Shown: one piece after another, positions 1-6,997 of the stretch
Position numbering within the stretch: the stretch's first letter is position 1
Layout of the letters: the number at the start of each line of letters is the position of its first letter
Assembly (NCBI GenBank): GCA_020428795.1
Contig: JAGQME010000005.1
Location: forward strand, 1-34,898
Direction of reading: 5' to 3'
DNA from: Candidatus Kaiserbacteria bacterium
Lineage (GTDB): Bacteria > Patescibacteriota > Minisyncoccia > Phycocordibacterales > UBA918
Length of the DNA: 34,898 nt
Translations under genes and position numbers: made by a program
The notes under the pieces: model-generated
What the model saw: only the letters and a program-made list of their open reading frames with translations
The model's database searches: none
Told to the model about the DNA's origin: nothing

Positions 1-16
1 CTCCCCATCTTATTTA

Positions 17-46
17 ACAGTATGATATTACATAATATCATACTGT
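17..46 (-). terminator. Perfect inverted repeat downstream of the lytic transglycosylase gene
   Basis: A 13-bp perfect inverted repeat (17-29 with 34-46) with a 4-nt loop lies 28 nt past the stop of the minus-strand gene at 74. It has no clear T-tract on either side, so a factor-independent terminator is an inference from its position and from the similar hairpins that end other units in this window. Confidence 0.45.
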
Positions 47-73
47 GGGGGTTGGTGGTCGGTTGGGTGGAGT

Positions 74-1423
74 TTAGGAGCCCAAGATACGGATTTCGTT
101 TTCTAGACGAGCCATTCTTTGCATAACTTGATCACCGTAAAATTGATTTTCCGGACGAGAAGCCCCACCCCACCCAGCGTAATAACGCAAAGCGGAAAGA
201 CGAGGACTAGAAGCTGCTCCGTTATCACGAAGCAGAAGAGCGGTTGCTAAGAAAGCATCTTGGTTGCTAAAAGGATTAGCCGGAGAAGATTTGCCTAATA
301 GAGTACGGATAGCATCTTGAGACTGACTATATTGCCAACCACTGCCGTTATTTACAAAACCACCATAAATAGCCCAGGTACTAGGAATAAATTGCGAAGG
401 TCCCATCGCTCCTCCCCAACCAACCGAGACGCCACCCTGCACTATCGGACAAGAAACTTGCTGTCTTTCAGCATTAAAACCAAGCGCCGCTGCTATACCC
501 AGAAATACCGGAGTGTCTCTGTCTGGATGCATAACTGGCCGACCACCTCTAGTATCAGAATAAACACAACTACCTAGATTCGAACCATAATTGGTCTCCT
601 GTTCCAAAATAGCCAATATCAAAGCTGGCGATATACCAGCCAGCCGACCAGCTGTCTTAGCCAACTCCACCGCTTGCGGAAAAGGAATACCACCGCCACC
701 GCCGAGCAATTCAAAAAGCTGGGCTCTTAGTTGAGCGGCTGTTTTTTCTTGTTCTTGTAATAACTGCTGATAGGCTTTTTCTTCTCCCTTAGTAACCGTT
801 AAGATTTTTTGTTTTTCGGCCTCCTGATCCTCGATTCTCTTCTGTTCCATTTCTTGAACCAGTTTCATTTCAGCTTCGGTTTCTTGTTTGTTCTCTAGTG
901 ACTCTTTTTGTAATTGAGTATCAGTTCTAATCTCCTCTAGAGCGCTAAGAGAATCATTTAATGACTCTTTGACCGAATGAAAACTATCCACTTCTGAGAA
1001 AAATTCTGAGAAATTTTTGTTACTCAACATTACTTCAACCAATGAAATATCATCAACCGTCTGAGTCTGGCGCATTATTTTGGCCAATGATTGTTTTTGT
1101 TTATCTAGTCTCTCATTAAGAACCTTTATCACCTCTTCCTTATCACCAATCTGTGTTGTTAATGAAGCAATCGCCAAGGCTCTGGCTTGAACACCAAGTT
1201 CGGCCTTTTTAATCTCACCATTGATAATAGTAATATCTCTTTCCAGAGACTGTCGTTCAAGTTGCTTGTCTTCCACCAATACCCTTTGTTGAAGTATTTG
1301 TCTTTCGACCGTCTGAAGTTGATCTTCGATTCTCTTGCGACGTTCGGCCTCAGTTTCAGCTGAATAAGTAAGCTGAGGCAACACCAAACCAACCATCAAT
1401 AAAATGCATAACAATCTTCTCAT
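74..1423 (-). CDS. Secreted coiled-coil lytic transglycosylase (SLT_2/MltB-like)
   Basis: Likely cleaves peptidoglycan glycan strands outside the membrane. Residues here are numbered from a GTG at 1429; I prefer the ATG at 1423, two codons later, because it starts directly with MRRLLCILLMVGLVLPQL, a good signal peptide. Residues about 25-240 are a long Glu/Gln/Lys-rich coiled coil like the N-terminal parts of PcsB/EnvC-type hydrolase regulators. A GGGGG hinge at 243-247 leads to the catalytic domain (about 250-445). That domain shows ILEQETNYGSN, with Glu278 the expected catalytic acid, and GGAMGPSQFIPSTW (339-352), the hallmark of the MltB/SLT_2 family. The pairing of PcsB-like coiled coil and transglycosylase is sensible for divisome-linked wall remodelling, but that role is inferred. 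It forms its own transcription unit between a bL25 terminator and the hairpin at 17-46. Confidence 0.88.
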   Translation of the reverse strand: MRRLLCILLMVGLVLPQLTYSAETEAERRKRIEDQLQTVERQILQQRVLVEDKQLERQSLERDITIINGEIKKAELGVQARALAIASLTTQIGDKEEVIKVLNERLDKQKQSLAKIMRQTQTVDDISLVEVMLSNKNFSEFFSEVDSFHSVKESLNDSLSALEEIRTDTQLQKESLENKQETEAEMKLVQEMEQKRIEDQEAEKQKILTVTKGEEKAYQQLLQEQEKTAAQLRAQLFELLGGGGGIPFPQAVELAKTAGRLAGISPALILAILEQETNYGSNLGSCVYSDTRGGRPVMHPDRDTPVFLGIAAALGFNAERQQVSCPIVQGGVSVGWGGAMGPSQFIPSTWAIYGGFVNNGSGWQYSQSQDAIRTLLGKSSPANPFSNQDAFLATALLLRDNGAASSPRLSALRYYAGWGGASRPENQFYGDQVMQRMARLENEIRILGS

Positions 1424-1434
1424 AATCACCGACT

Positions 1435-1443
1435 ATTATATCA
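1435..1443 (-). promoter_or_regulatory. Extended -10 promoter of the lytic transglycosylase gene
   Basis: Minus strand reads TGATATAAT (1443-1435), an extended -10. It is followed by only 5 nt to a GTG (1429) and 11 nt to the ATG (1423). Transcription would start at about 1428, so the mRNA is leaderless or nearly so. No SD-like sequence is present. Confidence 0.65.
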
Positions 1444-1452
1444 TTACACCAA

Positions 1453-1486
1453 CGTACCCGCATCCACTATCGTGGATGCGGGTACG
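1453..1486 (-). terminator. Terminator hairpin after bL25
   Basis: A perfect 15-bp GC-rich stem (1453-1467 with 1472-1486) with loop TATC sits 37 nt past the bL25 stop codon. The trailing minus-strand sequence is only moderately T-rich. It is the strongest secondary structure in this gap and separates bL25 from the next promoter, 10 nt away. Confidence 0.75.
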
Positions 1487-1522
1487 CCTTACTTTCTACA
1501 CTACAGAGCTCAATCGCTATTT

Positions 1523-2143
1523 TTAACCTTCTTTCTCGGCTTCTTTTTTGTCGGCTCCGACTACTGGCACATCACCAGCTTCTACCACTTCTGGTTCTGG
1601 CTCGTCTTCAGTTTCAACTACCAAAGCAATCACCTCTTCTTCATCAGTATTTATTTTTACGCCAGTTGGTACATTTAAATCTTTGACTTTGATGATTGAT
1701 TCAAAATCTACCAAAGCGGAGACATCCACATCAAAGTGTGACGGTAAAACACTAGGTCGGCAAGTCACCTCAACTTCATGAAGCACTTTAGTCAACGAAC
1801 CACCAAGTTTTACCGCTGGGGCTTCACCAATGAAATGCAGAGCGATATCAGTAGTGAGTTCTTTACCACGTTCAATCGCATAAAAATCCACGTGTGAAAT
1901 GCCTCCAAATTCTGCGTTAAAGGCTACATCATGAACCAAAACTTCAATCGGTTCATCCAAACCCTCTAGGGTAATAATAGTTGACTCACCAGCCTCTTCT
2001 AAAGTCTTTTGGAAAACTTTTTTAGATACACTGATGGCCACTGGTTCTTGCTTTGGTCCATAAACAACACCAGGCACATTTCCCTCCTTGCGGTCCTTAT
2101 CTGCTTTATTGGTTCTTTTTGATACTTCTAGTTTTACTGTCAT
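1523..2143 (-). CDS. rplY: 50S ribosomal protein bL25 / Ctc family (long form)
   Basis: 5S-rRNA-binding ribosomal protein of the CTC/TL5 long form. Of its 206 residues, about 1-92 are the L25 fold (KRTNKADKDRKEGNVPGVVYG, then the segment ending GGISHVDFYAI). About 95-180 form the TL5 C-terminal beta domain (LHFIGEAPAVKLGGSLTKVLHEVEV, then RPSVLPSHFDVDVSAL). Residues 183-206 are an acidic/charged tail. Both domains are complete. The start is the ATG at 2143, 9 nt after a likely extended -10. It is divergently transcribed from the PfkB kinase with 80 nt between starts and ends at the hairpin at 1453-1486. Confidence 0.94.
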   Translation of the reverse strand: MTVKLEVSKRTNKADKDRKEGNVPGVVYGPKQEPVAISVSKKVFQKTLEEAGESTIITLEGLDEPIEVLVHDVAFNAEFGGISHVDFYAIERGKELTTDIALHFIGEAPAVKLGGSLTKVLHEVEVTCRPSVLPSHFDVDVSALVDFESIIKVKDLNVPTGVKINTDEEEVIALVVETEDEPEPEVVEAGDVPVVGADKKEAEKEG

Positions 2144-2152
2144 ATGGCGAAT

Positions 2153-2180
2153 ACCATACCATACTCCACAGAAAGCTCAA
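2153..2180 (-). promoter_or_regulatory. Promoter of bL25
   Basis: Minus strand: TTGAGC (2180-2175), 16-nt spacer, TATGGT (2158-2153) preceded by TGG, i.e. an extended -10. Nine nt separate it from the ATG, so the transcript would start at or next to the start codon. Confidence 0.6.
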
Positions 2181-2206
2181 TACTATAAATTTTAAAATGG
2201 CTTGCG

Positions 2207-2215
2207 TGATATAAT
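2207..2215 (+). promoter_or_regulatory. Extended -10 promoter of the PfkB-family kinase
   Basis: TGATATAAT at 2207-2215, 8 nt before the ATG at 2224. No good -35 at the usual distance, as expected for extended -10 promoters. A leaderless transcript is predicted. Confidence 0.65.
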
Positions 2216-2223
2216 CACGACAT

Positions 2224-3228
2224 ATGTCACAGCAATATGATTTCGTCGCTATTGGCGACATAGTTGTCGATGCCTTTATCCAACTATCAAAAGAACACGC
2301 CACTGTTAGTAAAAATTTAGATACCGGATTAAAAACACTGGAGATGCCCTTCGGTAGTAAACTACCCTACGAAGACGTAACTGTAGTAAGAGCTGTTGGT
2401 AATTCTCCAAATGCATCGGTGTCTGCTCACAGATTGGGTCTCAAAACCGCTCTCGTCGCCAATTTGGGCGACGATCGTAACGGTAAAGACTGTATGGAAG
2501 CCCTCAGAGAAGAGGGTGTTCATACCGACTATGTAAAAGTTCATGAAGATAAAGATACCAACTACCACTACGTACTACGCTGGGGTCCAGAAAGAACTAT
2601 TCTGATTAAACATGAGAAATACCCCTACGTCTTACCAAATTTTGAAACACCACCACGTTATCTATACTTCTCCTCCATTGGTGAACACGGGGTTGATTTT
2701 CATTTTGAAATTGCTGATTACGTCAAAGCTAATCCCGAGACCAAGTTGGTCTTCCAACCAGGCACCTTCCAAATCAAATTGGGTCCGGAAAAACTAAAGC
2801 CTTTATACGAAGTGACTGAAATCTTTTTCTGTAACAAAGAAGAAGCTATGGAGATACTCAAGACCAAAGAGCAAGATATACCAACCTTGATTCGAAAAAT
2901 GAAAGAGTTGGGACCAAACATGCCGGTTATTACTGATGGTCCAGCGGGAGCCTTCGTGGTTGATGAAAATGACCAGGCCTGGCATATGCCAATGTATCCA
3001 GACCCAGCTCCACCAGTAGACCGTACCGGAGCGGGTGACTCATTCTCCTCAACTTTTACCGCAGCTATCGCTCTTGGTTTTACACCAGCCGAAGCCCTAG
3101 CCTGGGGACCGATCAATTCCATGAGTGTGGTCCAGCACATTGGTGCCCAAGCTGGTTTGCTAACCAGAGATAAATTAGACGAATACCTAAAAAACGCTCC
3201 TGAGGATTATAAAGCTCGTAAAATCTAG
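2224..3228 (+). CDS. PfkB/ribokinase-family carbohydrate kinase
   Basis: ATP-dependent sugar or nucleoside kinase of the ribokinase fold, 334 residues. The family's two signatures are present: the substrate-side GNSPNASVSAHRLGLKTALV at about 59-78, and the C-terminal DRTGAGDSFSSTF at 266-278 with the catalytic Asp272 and the anion-hole glycines. FFCNKEEA (201-208) and VITDGPAGAFVV (235-246) match the usual nucleotide-binding half. Substrate cannot be read from sequence; fructose-6-phosphate, ribose and nucleosides are all possible. Next to a pentose/triose-phosphate operon it could feed that pathway, but it is transcribed alone, in the opposite direction, and is the only plus-strand gene here. 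The ATG is 8 nt after an extended -10. Confidence 0.9.
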   Translation: MSQQYDFVAIGDIVVDAFIQLSKEHATVSKNLDTGLKTLEMPFGSKLPYEDVTVVRAVGNSPNASVSAHRLGLKTALVANLGDDRNGKDCMEALREEGVHTDYVKVHEDKDTNYHYVLRWGPERTILIKHEKYPYVLPNFETPPRYLYFSSIGEHGVDFHFEIADYVKANPETKLVFQPGTFQIKLGPEKLKPLYEVTEIFFCNKEEAMEILKTKEQDIPTLIRKMKELGPNMPVITDGPAGAFVVDENDQAWHMPMYPDPAPPVDRTGAGDSFSSTFTAAIALGFTPAEALAWGPINSMSVVQHIGAQAGLLTRDKLDEYLKNAPEDYKARKI

Positions 3229-3239
3229 TTGAAGCCAGT

Positions 3240-3283
3240 AAAGAATAGACGGACGTGGCCAAGGCCACGTCCGTCTATTCTTT
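3240..3283. terminator. Bidirectional terminator between convergent genes
   Basis: A perfect 21-bp inverted repeat (3240-3260 with 3263-3283) with a 2-nt loop starts 12 nt past the kinase stop and lies 39 nt past the pilin stop. The arms begin AAAGAATAGAC and end GTCTATTCTTT, so either strand gives a GC-rich stem whose 3' end is T-rich. It fits a shared terminator for both directions. Confidence 0.85.
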
Positions 3284-3322
3284 AATCGCCAAACCTCACC
3301 AAAGATACCCTGCTTTATAAAA

Positions 3323-3928
3323 CTAATCATTTGGCCCCCGTCGGCACAAAGTGAAGTTACCGTTAGATAATGAAGCTTCGATAACTTGCCCACGACCACA
3401 ATCTTGATTATTGTCTTCAAGGACATACCAAAGACTAAATTCTTGATAACTGCTAGCACAATTAGCTCCCGTTTCGTTACAAGCACTATAACCAGGAGAA
3501 TAATACGTGTATCCCCCCTTAGTCTGCACAAAACTTGGTAAACTGCTTAAATAATCACTAGCCAACAACACTTGTTCCACATTTGCATTGGTGTCAGCGC
3601 CTACTGGGTTAAAAATATTAGGCACTGATGGTGAGGGTAAACAATTACCACCTCCTCCATGATAATTTTCACCAATGCATACTACTCGTTCTGGAAAAAA
3701 GTTTAAATTAGTATGACCGCTTGGATAGTGTCCCACATCACTATAATAAAGTTCTAGAGCCTTAACATATTCTTCTATCTGTACCACCACCGCCTTATTA
3801 CGAGCCTTTTCTCTAGAATCACCTACCGCCATCAATACCACAGCCGCCAAAATACCGATAATAGCAATCACCACCAACAATTCCAAAAGAGTAAACCCAG
3901 AGTGTGTACGTTTATTAAAAATAGACAT
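3323..3928 (-). CDS. Type IV pilin / pseudopilin-like protein
   Basis: Prepilin with a class III signal: a basic leader MSIFNKRTHSG followed by FTLLELLVVIAIIGILAAVV. Prepilin peptidase would cut after Gly11 to leave Phe12 as the N-methylated residue, with the conserved Glu at mature position 5 (Glu16). The hydrophobic helix runs to about residue 33, then GDSREKARNKAVVVQIEEYVKALELYY is the amphipathic continuation seen in GspG/PilA-like proteins. The C-terminal globular part has five cysteines and is otherwise unfamiliar. The gene starts 8 nt after the transketolase C-subunit stop with no SD, so it appears to be the last gene of the gap-rpiB-rpe-tkt transcription unit. No other pilus gene is in the window, so major pilin versus minor pseudopilin cannot be decided. 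Confidence 0.88.
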   Translation of the reverse strand: MSIFNKRTHSGFTLLELLVVIAIIGILAAVVLMAVGDSREKARNKAVVVQIEEYVKALELYYSDVGHYPSGHTNLNFFPERVVCIGENYHGGGGNCLPSPSVPNIFNPVGADTNANVEQVLLASDYLSSLPSFVQTKGGYTYYSPGYSACNETGANCASSYQEFSLWYVLEDNNQDCGRGQVIEASLSNGNFTLCRRGPND

Positions 3929-3936
3929 GTGATTGG

Positions 3937-4920
3937 TTAGATGATATTCCTTATTTTATTTAAAATACCATCAACATCCAAACCAAAAAAAGAAATGAGT
4001 TCTTCGGGGGTACCAGACTGACCGAATTGATCATTTACTCCAATCTTAACTACTCGCTTAGGAGCCACCTCACTGTAATACTCAGCAATCGCTCCGCCCA
4101 ATCCACCGGCTATCTGATGTTCTTCTACCGTCACTATAATATCGTGTCGTTTGCCGAAATCATCCAATGCCTTCTTGTCCAATGGTTTGATAGTTGGCAT
4201 ATGAAGCACCGAGGCTCCCACCCCTTCTTCATTCAAAATCTTCCCCGCCACCAAAACAGTATGTAATAAAGTACCGGTCACAATAATACCAACGGTTTTT
4301 TCATGAGCCGAATCTTTTTCTAGACATAATTCAGCCACCCCAATTGTAAATGGTGAAGCTTCGGTGGTAGCGATGGCAGTCTTCTCTCTAGCAATACGAA
4401 TATAAACCGGACCAACGTATTTAGCGGCCGCCAAGACGGCCTTACGAGCCTCGATCTCATCAGCTGGAGCAATCACGACCATTTTAGGAATCACCCGCAT
4501 GAGAGCGATATCTTCAATGGCTTGATGAGTGGCACCATCCGGACCAACTGACACACCAGCGTGGGCTCCGATAATTTTTACATTAGATTCATTATACGCA
4601 ATCGTAGTACGTACCTGCTCCCAGCTACGACCAGGTGAAAACATAGCGTAAGAAGCAATAAAAGGAATCTTACCCATGGCCGCCATACCAGAAGCCACTG
4701 AGGCCATATTTTGCTCGGCAATACCAACCTGCACAAACCGATCTGGAAAAGCCTCCGCAAAAGCATCGGTTTTGGTAGAGCCGGTCAGGTCAGCACTAAG
4801 CGCCACCACTCTTTCATCTTTTTCTCCAGCCAATTTTAGACCCTCACCGTAACCAACTCGATTTGGTGAGTATTGAATAGCCTCGGTACCAATATTTTTA
4901 TCTAAGTGTTTTGCAAACAT
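3937..4920 (-). CDS. tkt: Transketolase, C-terminal subunit
   Basis: Second half of a split ThDP-dependent transketolase (327 residues; pyrimidine-binding and C-terminal domains). Residues 18-70 contain SPNRVGYGEGL, then VALSADLTGST, then FVQVGIAEQNM with Glu69, the conserved residue that activates the thiamine ring. GAHAGVSVGPDGATHQAIED at 118-137 is the canonical Pyr-domain loop. From about residue 210 the transketolase_C domain follows (VGIIVTGTLL, then TVEEHQIAGGLGGAIAEYY). It must pair with the product of the gene directly upstream, six nt away, to make an alpha2beta2 enzyme for ketol transfer in the non-oxidative pentose-phosphate pathway. Split transketolases are known in archaea and many CPR bacteria. 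Confidence 0.93.
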   Translation of the reverse strand: MFAKHLDKNIGTEAIQYSPNRVGYGEGLKLAGEKDERVVALSADLTGSTKTDAFAEAFPDRFVQVGIAEQNMASVASGMAAMGKIPFIASYAMFSPGRSWEQVRTTIAYNESNVKIIGAHAGVSVGPDGATHQAIEDIALMRVIPKMVVIAPADEIEARKAVLAAAKYVGPVYIRIAREKTAIATTEASPFTIGVAELCLEKDSAHEKTVGIIVTGTLLHTVLVAGKILNEEGVGASVLHMPTIKPLDKKALDDFGKRHDIIVTVEEHQIAGGLGGAIAEYYSEVAPKRVVKIGVNDQFGQSGTPEELISFFGLDVDGILNKIRNII

Positions 4921-4926
4921 AATTTA

Positions 4927-5823
4927 TTAAGAATCAGCTTTCTCTATGGCTCCGGCTAGGGTTTTTAATTTTTCTAAGGCCACTTTAGCTTGTTCACTCT
5001 TTGGTACCCTGTCTTCCGGACCTTTCCCTGGCGGATTACCGTGCCACCTGAAATCTCTCTCAAAAACATCGACTCCTTTACTAGCAATTGTGTGGGCGAT
5101 AATCACTGATGGTTTGCCATAAATAGCTTGAGCCTTCCCTATTGCATCGTTTAAGACTCTGATGTTATGACCATCGACCTCTTGTACGTCAAAATTAAAG
5201 GCTTCAAATTTATCTCGAAGAGACTCTAGTGGCATCACATCCTTGGTGTAGCCGTCAATTTGTATTCCGTTTCGATCAACAATCACAATTAAGTTGTGAA
5301 GTTTTTCCTTACCAGCCAACATAGCTGCTTCCCAGATCTGACCTTCGTCGAGTTCTCCGTCGCCGGTAATACAGTAAATATATTTAGAGGTATACTCGTT
5401 ATTCATTCGTTCAGCGATAGCCATGCCGACCGCCTGACTAAGTCCGCTACCAAGTGGTCCAGAAGAAGTTTCTATCCCCGGCAAAGAGGTGCGGTGTGGA
5501 TGTCCTTGTAAACGAGACCCAAACTTACGTAAAGTTAACAGCTCCTCAATTGGAAAATAACCAGCGTGAGCCATAGTGGCGTACAAAACCGGACAAATAT
5601 GACCAGCTGAAAGAACCAACCTGTCACGTTCTTCCCAGTCAGGATTTTTTGGATCATGTCTCAACACTCTAAAATAAAGTAAGGCAAAAACATCAGCCAT
5701 ATCCAAAGGCCCAGCCGTGTGACCACTACCGGCCGCCACCAACATCTCTATGATACTCTGTCTTATTTCATTAGCCTTGGTTTCAAGCGCTCGCACCTCT
5801 TTTTGCGATAAGTAATGCATCAT
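4927..5823 (-). CDS. tkt: Transketolase, N-terminal subunit
   Basis: First half of the split transketolase (298 residues, PP domain). It shows GSGHTAGPLDMADVFALLYF (32-51, with the conserved active-site His35), LSAGHICPVLYA (71-82) and GPLGSGLSQAVGMA (122-135). The ThDP/metal motif is GDGELDEGQIWEAAM beginning at 154 and closing with DRN at 183-185. VDGHN at 216-220 and the DFRWHGNPP segment near 257-265 are also typical. It ends where the linker of full-length transketolases would be, so this is a real split and not a frameshift. Two adjacent ATG codons (5823 and 5820) are possible starts. There is no SD, but a TATAAT lies 7 nt upstream. Confidence 0.93.
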   Translation of the reverse strand: MMHYLSQKEVRALETKANEIRQSIIEMLVAAGSGHTAGPLDMADVFALLYFRVLRHDPKNPDWEERDRLVLSAGHICPVLYATMAHAGYFPIEELLTLRKFGSRLQGHPHRTSLPGIETSSGPLGSGLSQAVGMAIAERMNNEYTSKYIYCITGDGELDEGQIWEAAMLAGKEKLHNLIVIVDRNGIQIDGYTKDVMPLESLRDKFEAFNFDVQEVDGHNIRVLNDAIGKAQAIYGKPSVIIAHTIASKGVDVFERDFRWHGNPPGKGPEDRVPKSEQAKVALEKLKTLAGAIEKADS

Positions 5824-5830
5824 TGTTTTT

Positions 5831-5836
5831 ATTATA
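5831..5836 (-). promoter_or_regulatory. Possible internal -10 upstream of the transketolase N subunit
   Basis: Minus strand TATAAT (5836-5831) ends 7 nt before the first ATG, in the 19-nt gap after rpe. No -35 is visible. The spacing matches the leaderless arrangement at other genes here, so the tkt genes and pilin may also be transcribed separately from gap. Confidence 0.35.
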
Positions 5837-5842
5837 ACTTAC

Positions 5843-6514
5843 TTACTCTTTAGCTAGCTGACAAAGCTGTTTATAGGCCTCTATTCTGTCCTTGGCTTTA
5901 GAGACAGCTGAACCAGGAGCAAATCTGTTTGCTCCAGCCACCTTTAAACTAGGGATAGTGACTTCATTAACAGCCCCATCGACGGCCAGTGGTAATTCTG
6001 GAAACTTGCTACGTAAAATACGTAAAGTATCTAGAGTCCTTTCATCAAAAGTCTGACCCTGCTTCCCAACCTCCGCAATACCCATCACCTGTACAAAATC
6101 AATCTTTGGTACATAAGAAAATAGTTCATTTAAAGAATCTGAATTTTTAACCGCCAAACCAATCCGGTATCCATTCATCTTGGCATGAGAAATGATTTCT
6201 TCGTATTTATCTGTACTACCCATATGCACAATCACACTAAACACCTTTAGCTGTACAAAAATATCCAAGTACTCTTCTGGATTTAAAATCATACAATCCA
6301 ATTCAATCTTGATGTTTCTTGGCAAAGTAGAAATTCTGGCCAATTCTGAGGCGATATTAGCCTCTGTATTAAAGGGCCAAGATTTAGCGTTTACATATCT
6401 ACCATCTACCAAATCAACCTGAATCTCAGTTATGACCGACTCTAAATCACTAACCAAAGTTTCAAGTTCCGAAAATGAACTAGCTGGTAATGATGGTAGG
6501 ACTTCTATATTCAT
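5843..6514 (-). CDS. rpe: Ribulose-phosphate 3-epimerase-like protein with altered metal site
   Basis: TIM-barrel protein of the Rpe family (223 residues): IQVDLVDGRYVN (31-42) corresponds to the family's HxDxMDG strand, LDCMILNPEEY (72-82) to the HLM....P strand, VIVHMGS (94-100) to the next, QVMGIAEVGKQGQTFDERTL (142-161) to the flexible phosphate loop region, and LAVDGAVN (176-183) to the VDGG strand. Asp34 and Asp179, the catalytic acid/base pair, are kept. The two histidine metal ligands are not: the first is Gln32 and the second aligns with Asp73. Neighbouring rpiB and tkt support a pentose-phosphate role, but these changes mean the metal, rate or even substrate may differ. It starts 3 nt after the rpiB stop. 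Confidence 0.8.
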   Translation of the reverse strand: MNIEVLPSLPASSFSELETLVSDLESVITEIQVDLVDGRYVNAKSWPFNTEANIASELARISTLPRNIKIELDCMILNPEEYLDIFVQLKVFSVIVHMGSTDKYEEIISHAKMNGYRIGLAVKNSDSLNELFSYVPKIDFVQVMGIAEVGKQGQTFDERTLDTLRILRSKFPELPLAVDGAVNEVTIPSLKVAGANRFAPGSAVSKAKDRIEAYKQLCQLAKE

Positions 6515-6517
6515 AAT

Positions 6518-6976
6518 CTATTTGGTAAGCTCGTCAATTTTTTCATTCCTCTGTTGGTGGCGACTGCTACTGTCGTAACCCAGACTCAACCACTCCTTAA
6601 CAACTTGTTTGGCTTCCACTCGATTCAAAAATCTCGCTCCCAGTGATAAAACATTGGCATTGTTGTGTTCGCGGGAGAGAGTAATTATTTCTGGTTCACC
6701 ACCATAATAAACAGTGGCTCGCACATGAGGAAAACGATTAGCCACCATCGCTTCACCCTGTCCGGAACCGCCAAATATAATAGCTCTGGCTTCAGGATTC
6801 TCGGACACTTCTCTAGCCGCTTTGACAATGTAATCTGGATAATCATCACCAAGTTCACTTTGATAAGCACCCATATCTTCTACCGGCAGAGACAGTTCGT
6901 CACGAACGTATTCCAAGATCACATTCTTTAGTTCAAAACCGGCATGGTCAGTAGCAAAATAAATCTTGTCGTTCAT
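6518..6976 (-). CDS. rpiB: Ribose-5-phosphate isomerase B, Glu-type active site
   Basis: Interconverts ribose-5-phosphate and ribulose-5-phosphate. The 152 residues include TDHAGFELK (9-17), IIFGGSGQGEAMVANRFPHV (66-85) and REHNNANVLSLGARF (102-116), all RpiB/LacAB signatures. Where the E. coli enzyme has its catalytic cysteine, this one has Gly69. It carries GGSGQGE with Glu75, the arrangement of the Mycobacterium tuberculosis-type enzyme in which that Glu is the base. Gene order gap-rpiB-rpe-tkt (gaps 21, 3 and 19 nt) places it in one pentose/triose-phosphate operon. No SD precedes the ATG. Confidence 0.93.
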   Translation of the reverse strand: MNDKIYFATDHAGFELKNVILEYVRDELSLPVEDMGAYQSELGDDYPDYIVKAAREVSENPEARAIIFGGSGQGEAMVANRFPHVRATVYYGGEPEIITLSREHNNANVLSLGARFLNRVEAKQVVKEWLSLGYDSSSRHQQRNEKIDELTK

Positions 6977-6997
6977 AATTTGTTAATTAGATTATGA

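Noticed and set aside
1548-1781. Plus-strand ORF inside bL25
   Set aside because: Shadow of the acidic tail of bL25; no promoter or plausible product.
2223-2303. Minus-strand ORF at 2106-2303 overlapping the bL25 and kinase starts
   Set aside because: It covers both divergent promoters and has no recognisable domain.
3937-5823. Transketolase broken by a frameshift
   Set aside because: The two parts are separated by a 6-nt gap with a stop and a new ATG, each has complete domains, and split transketolases are a known form.
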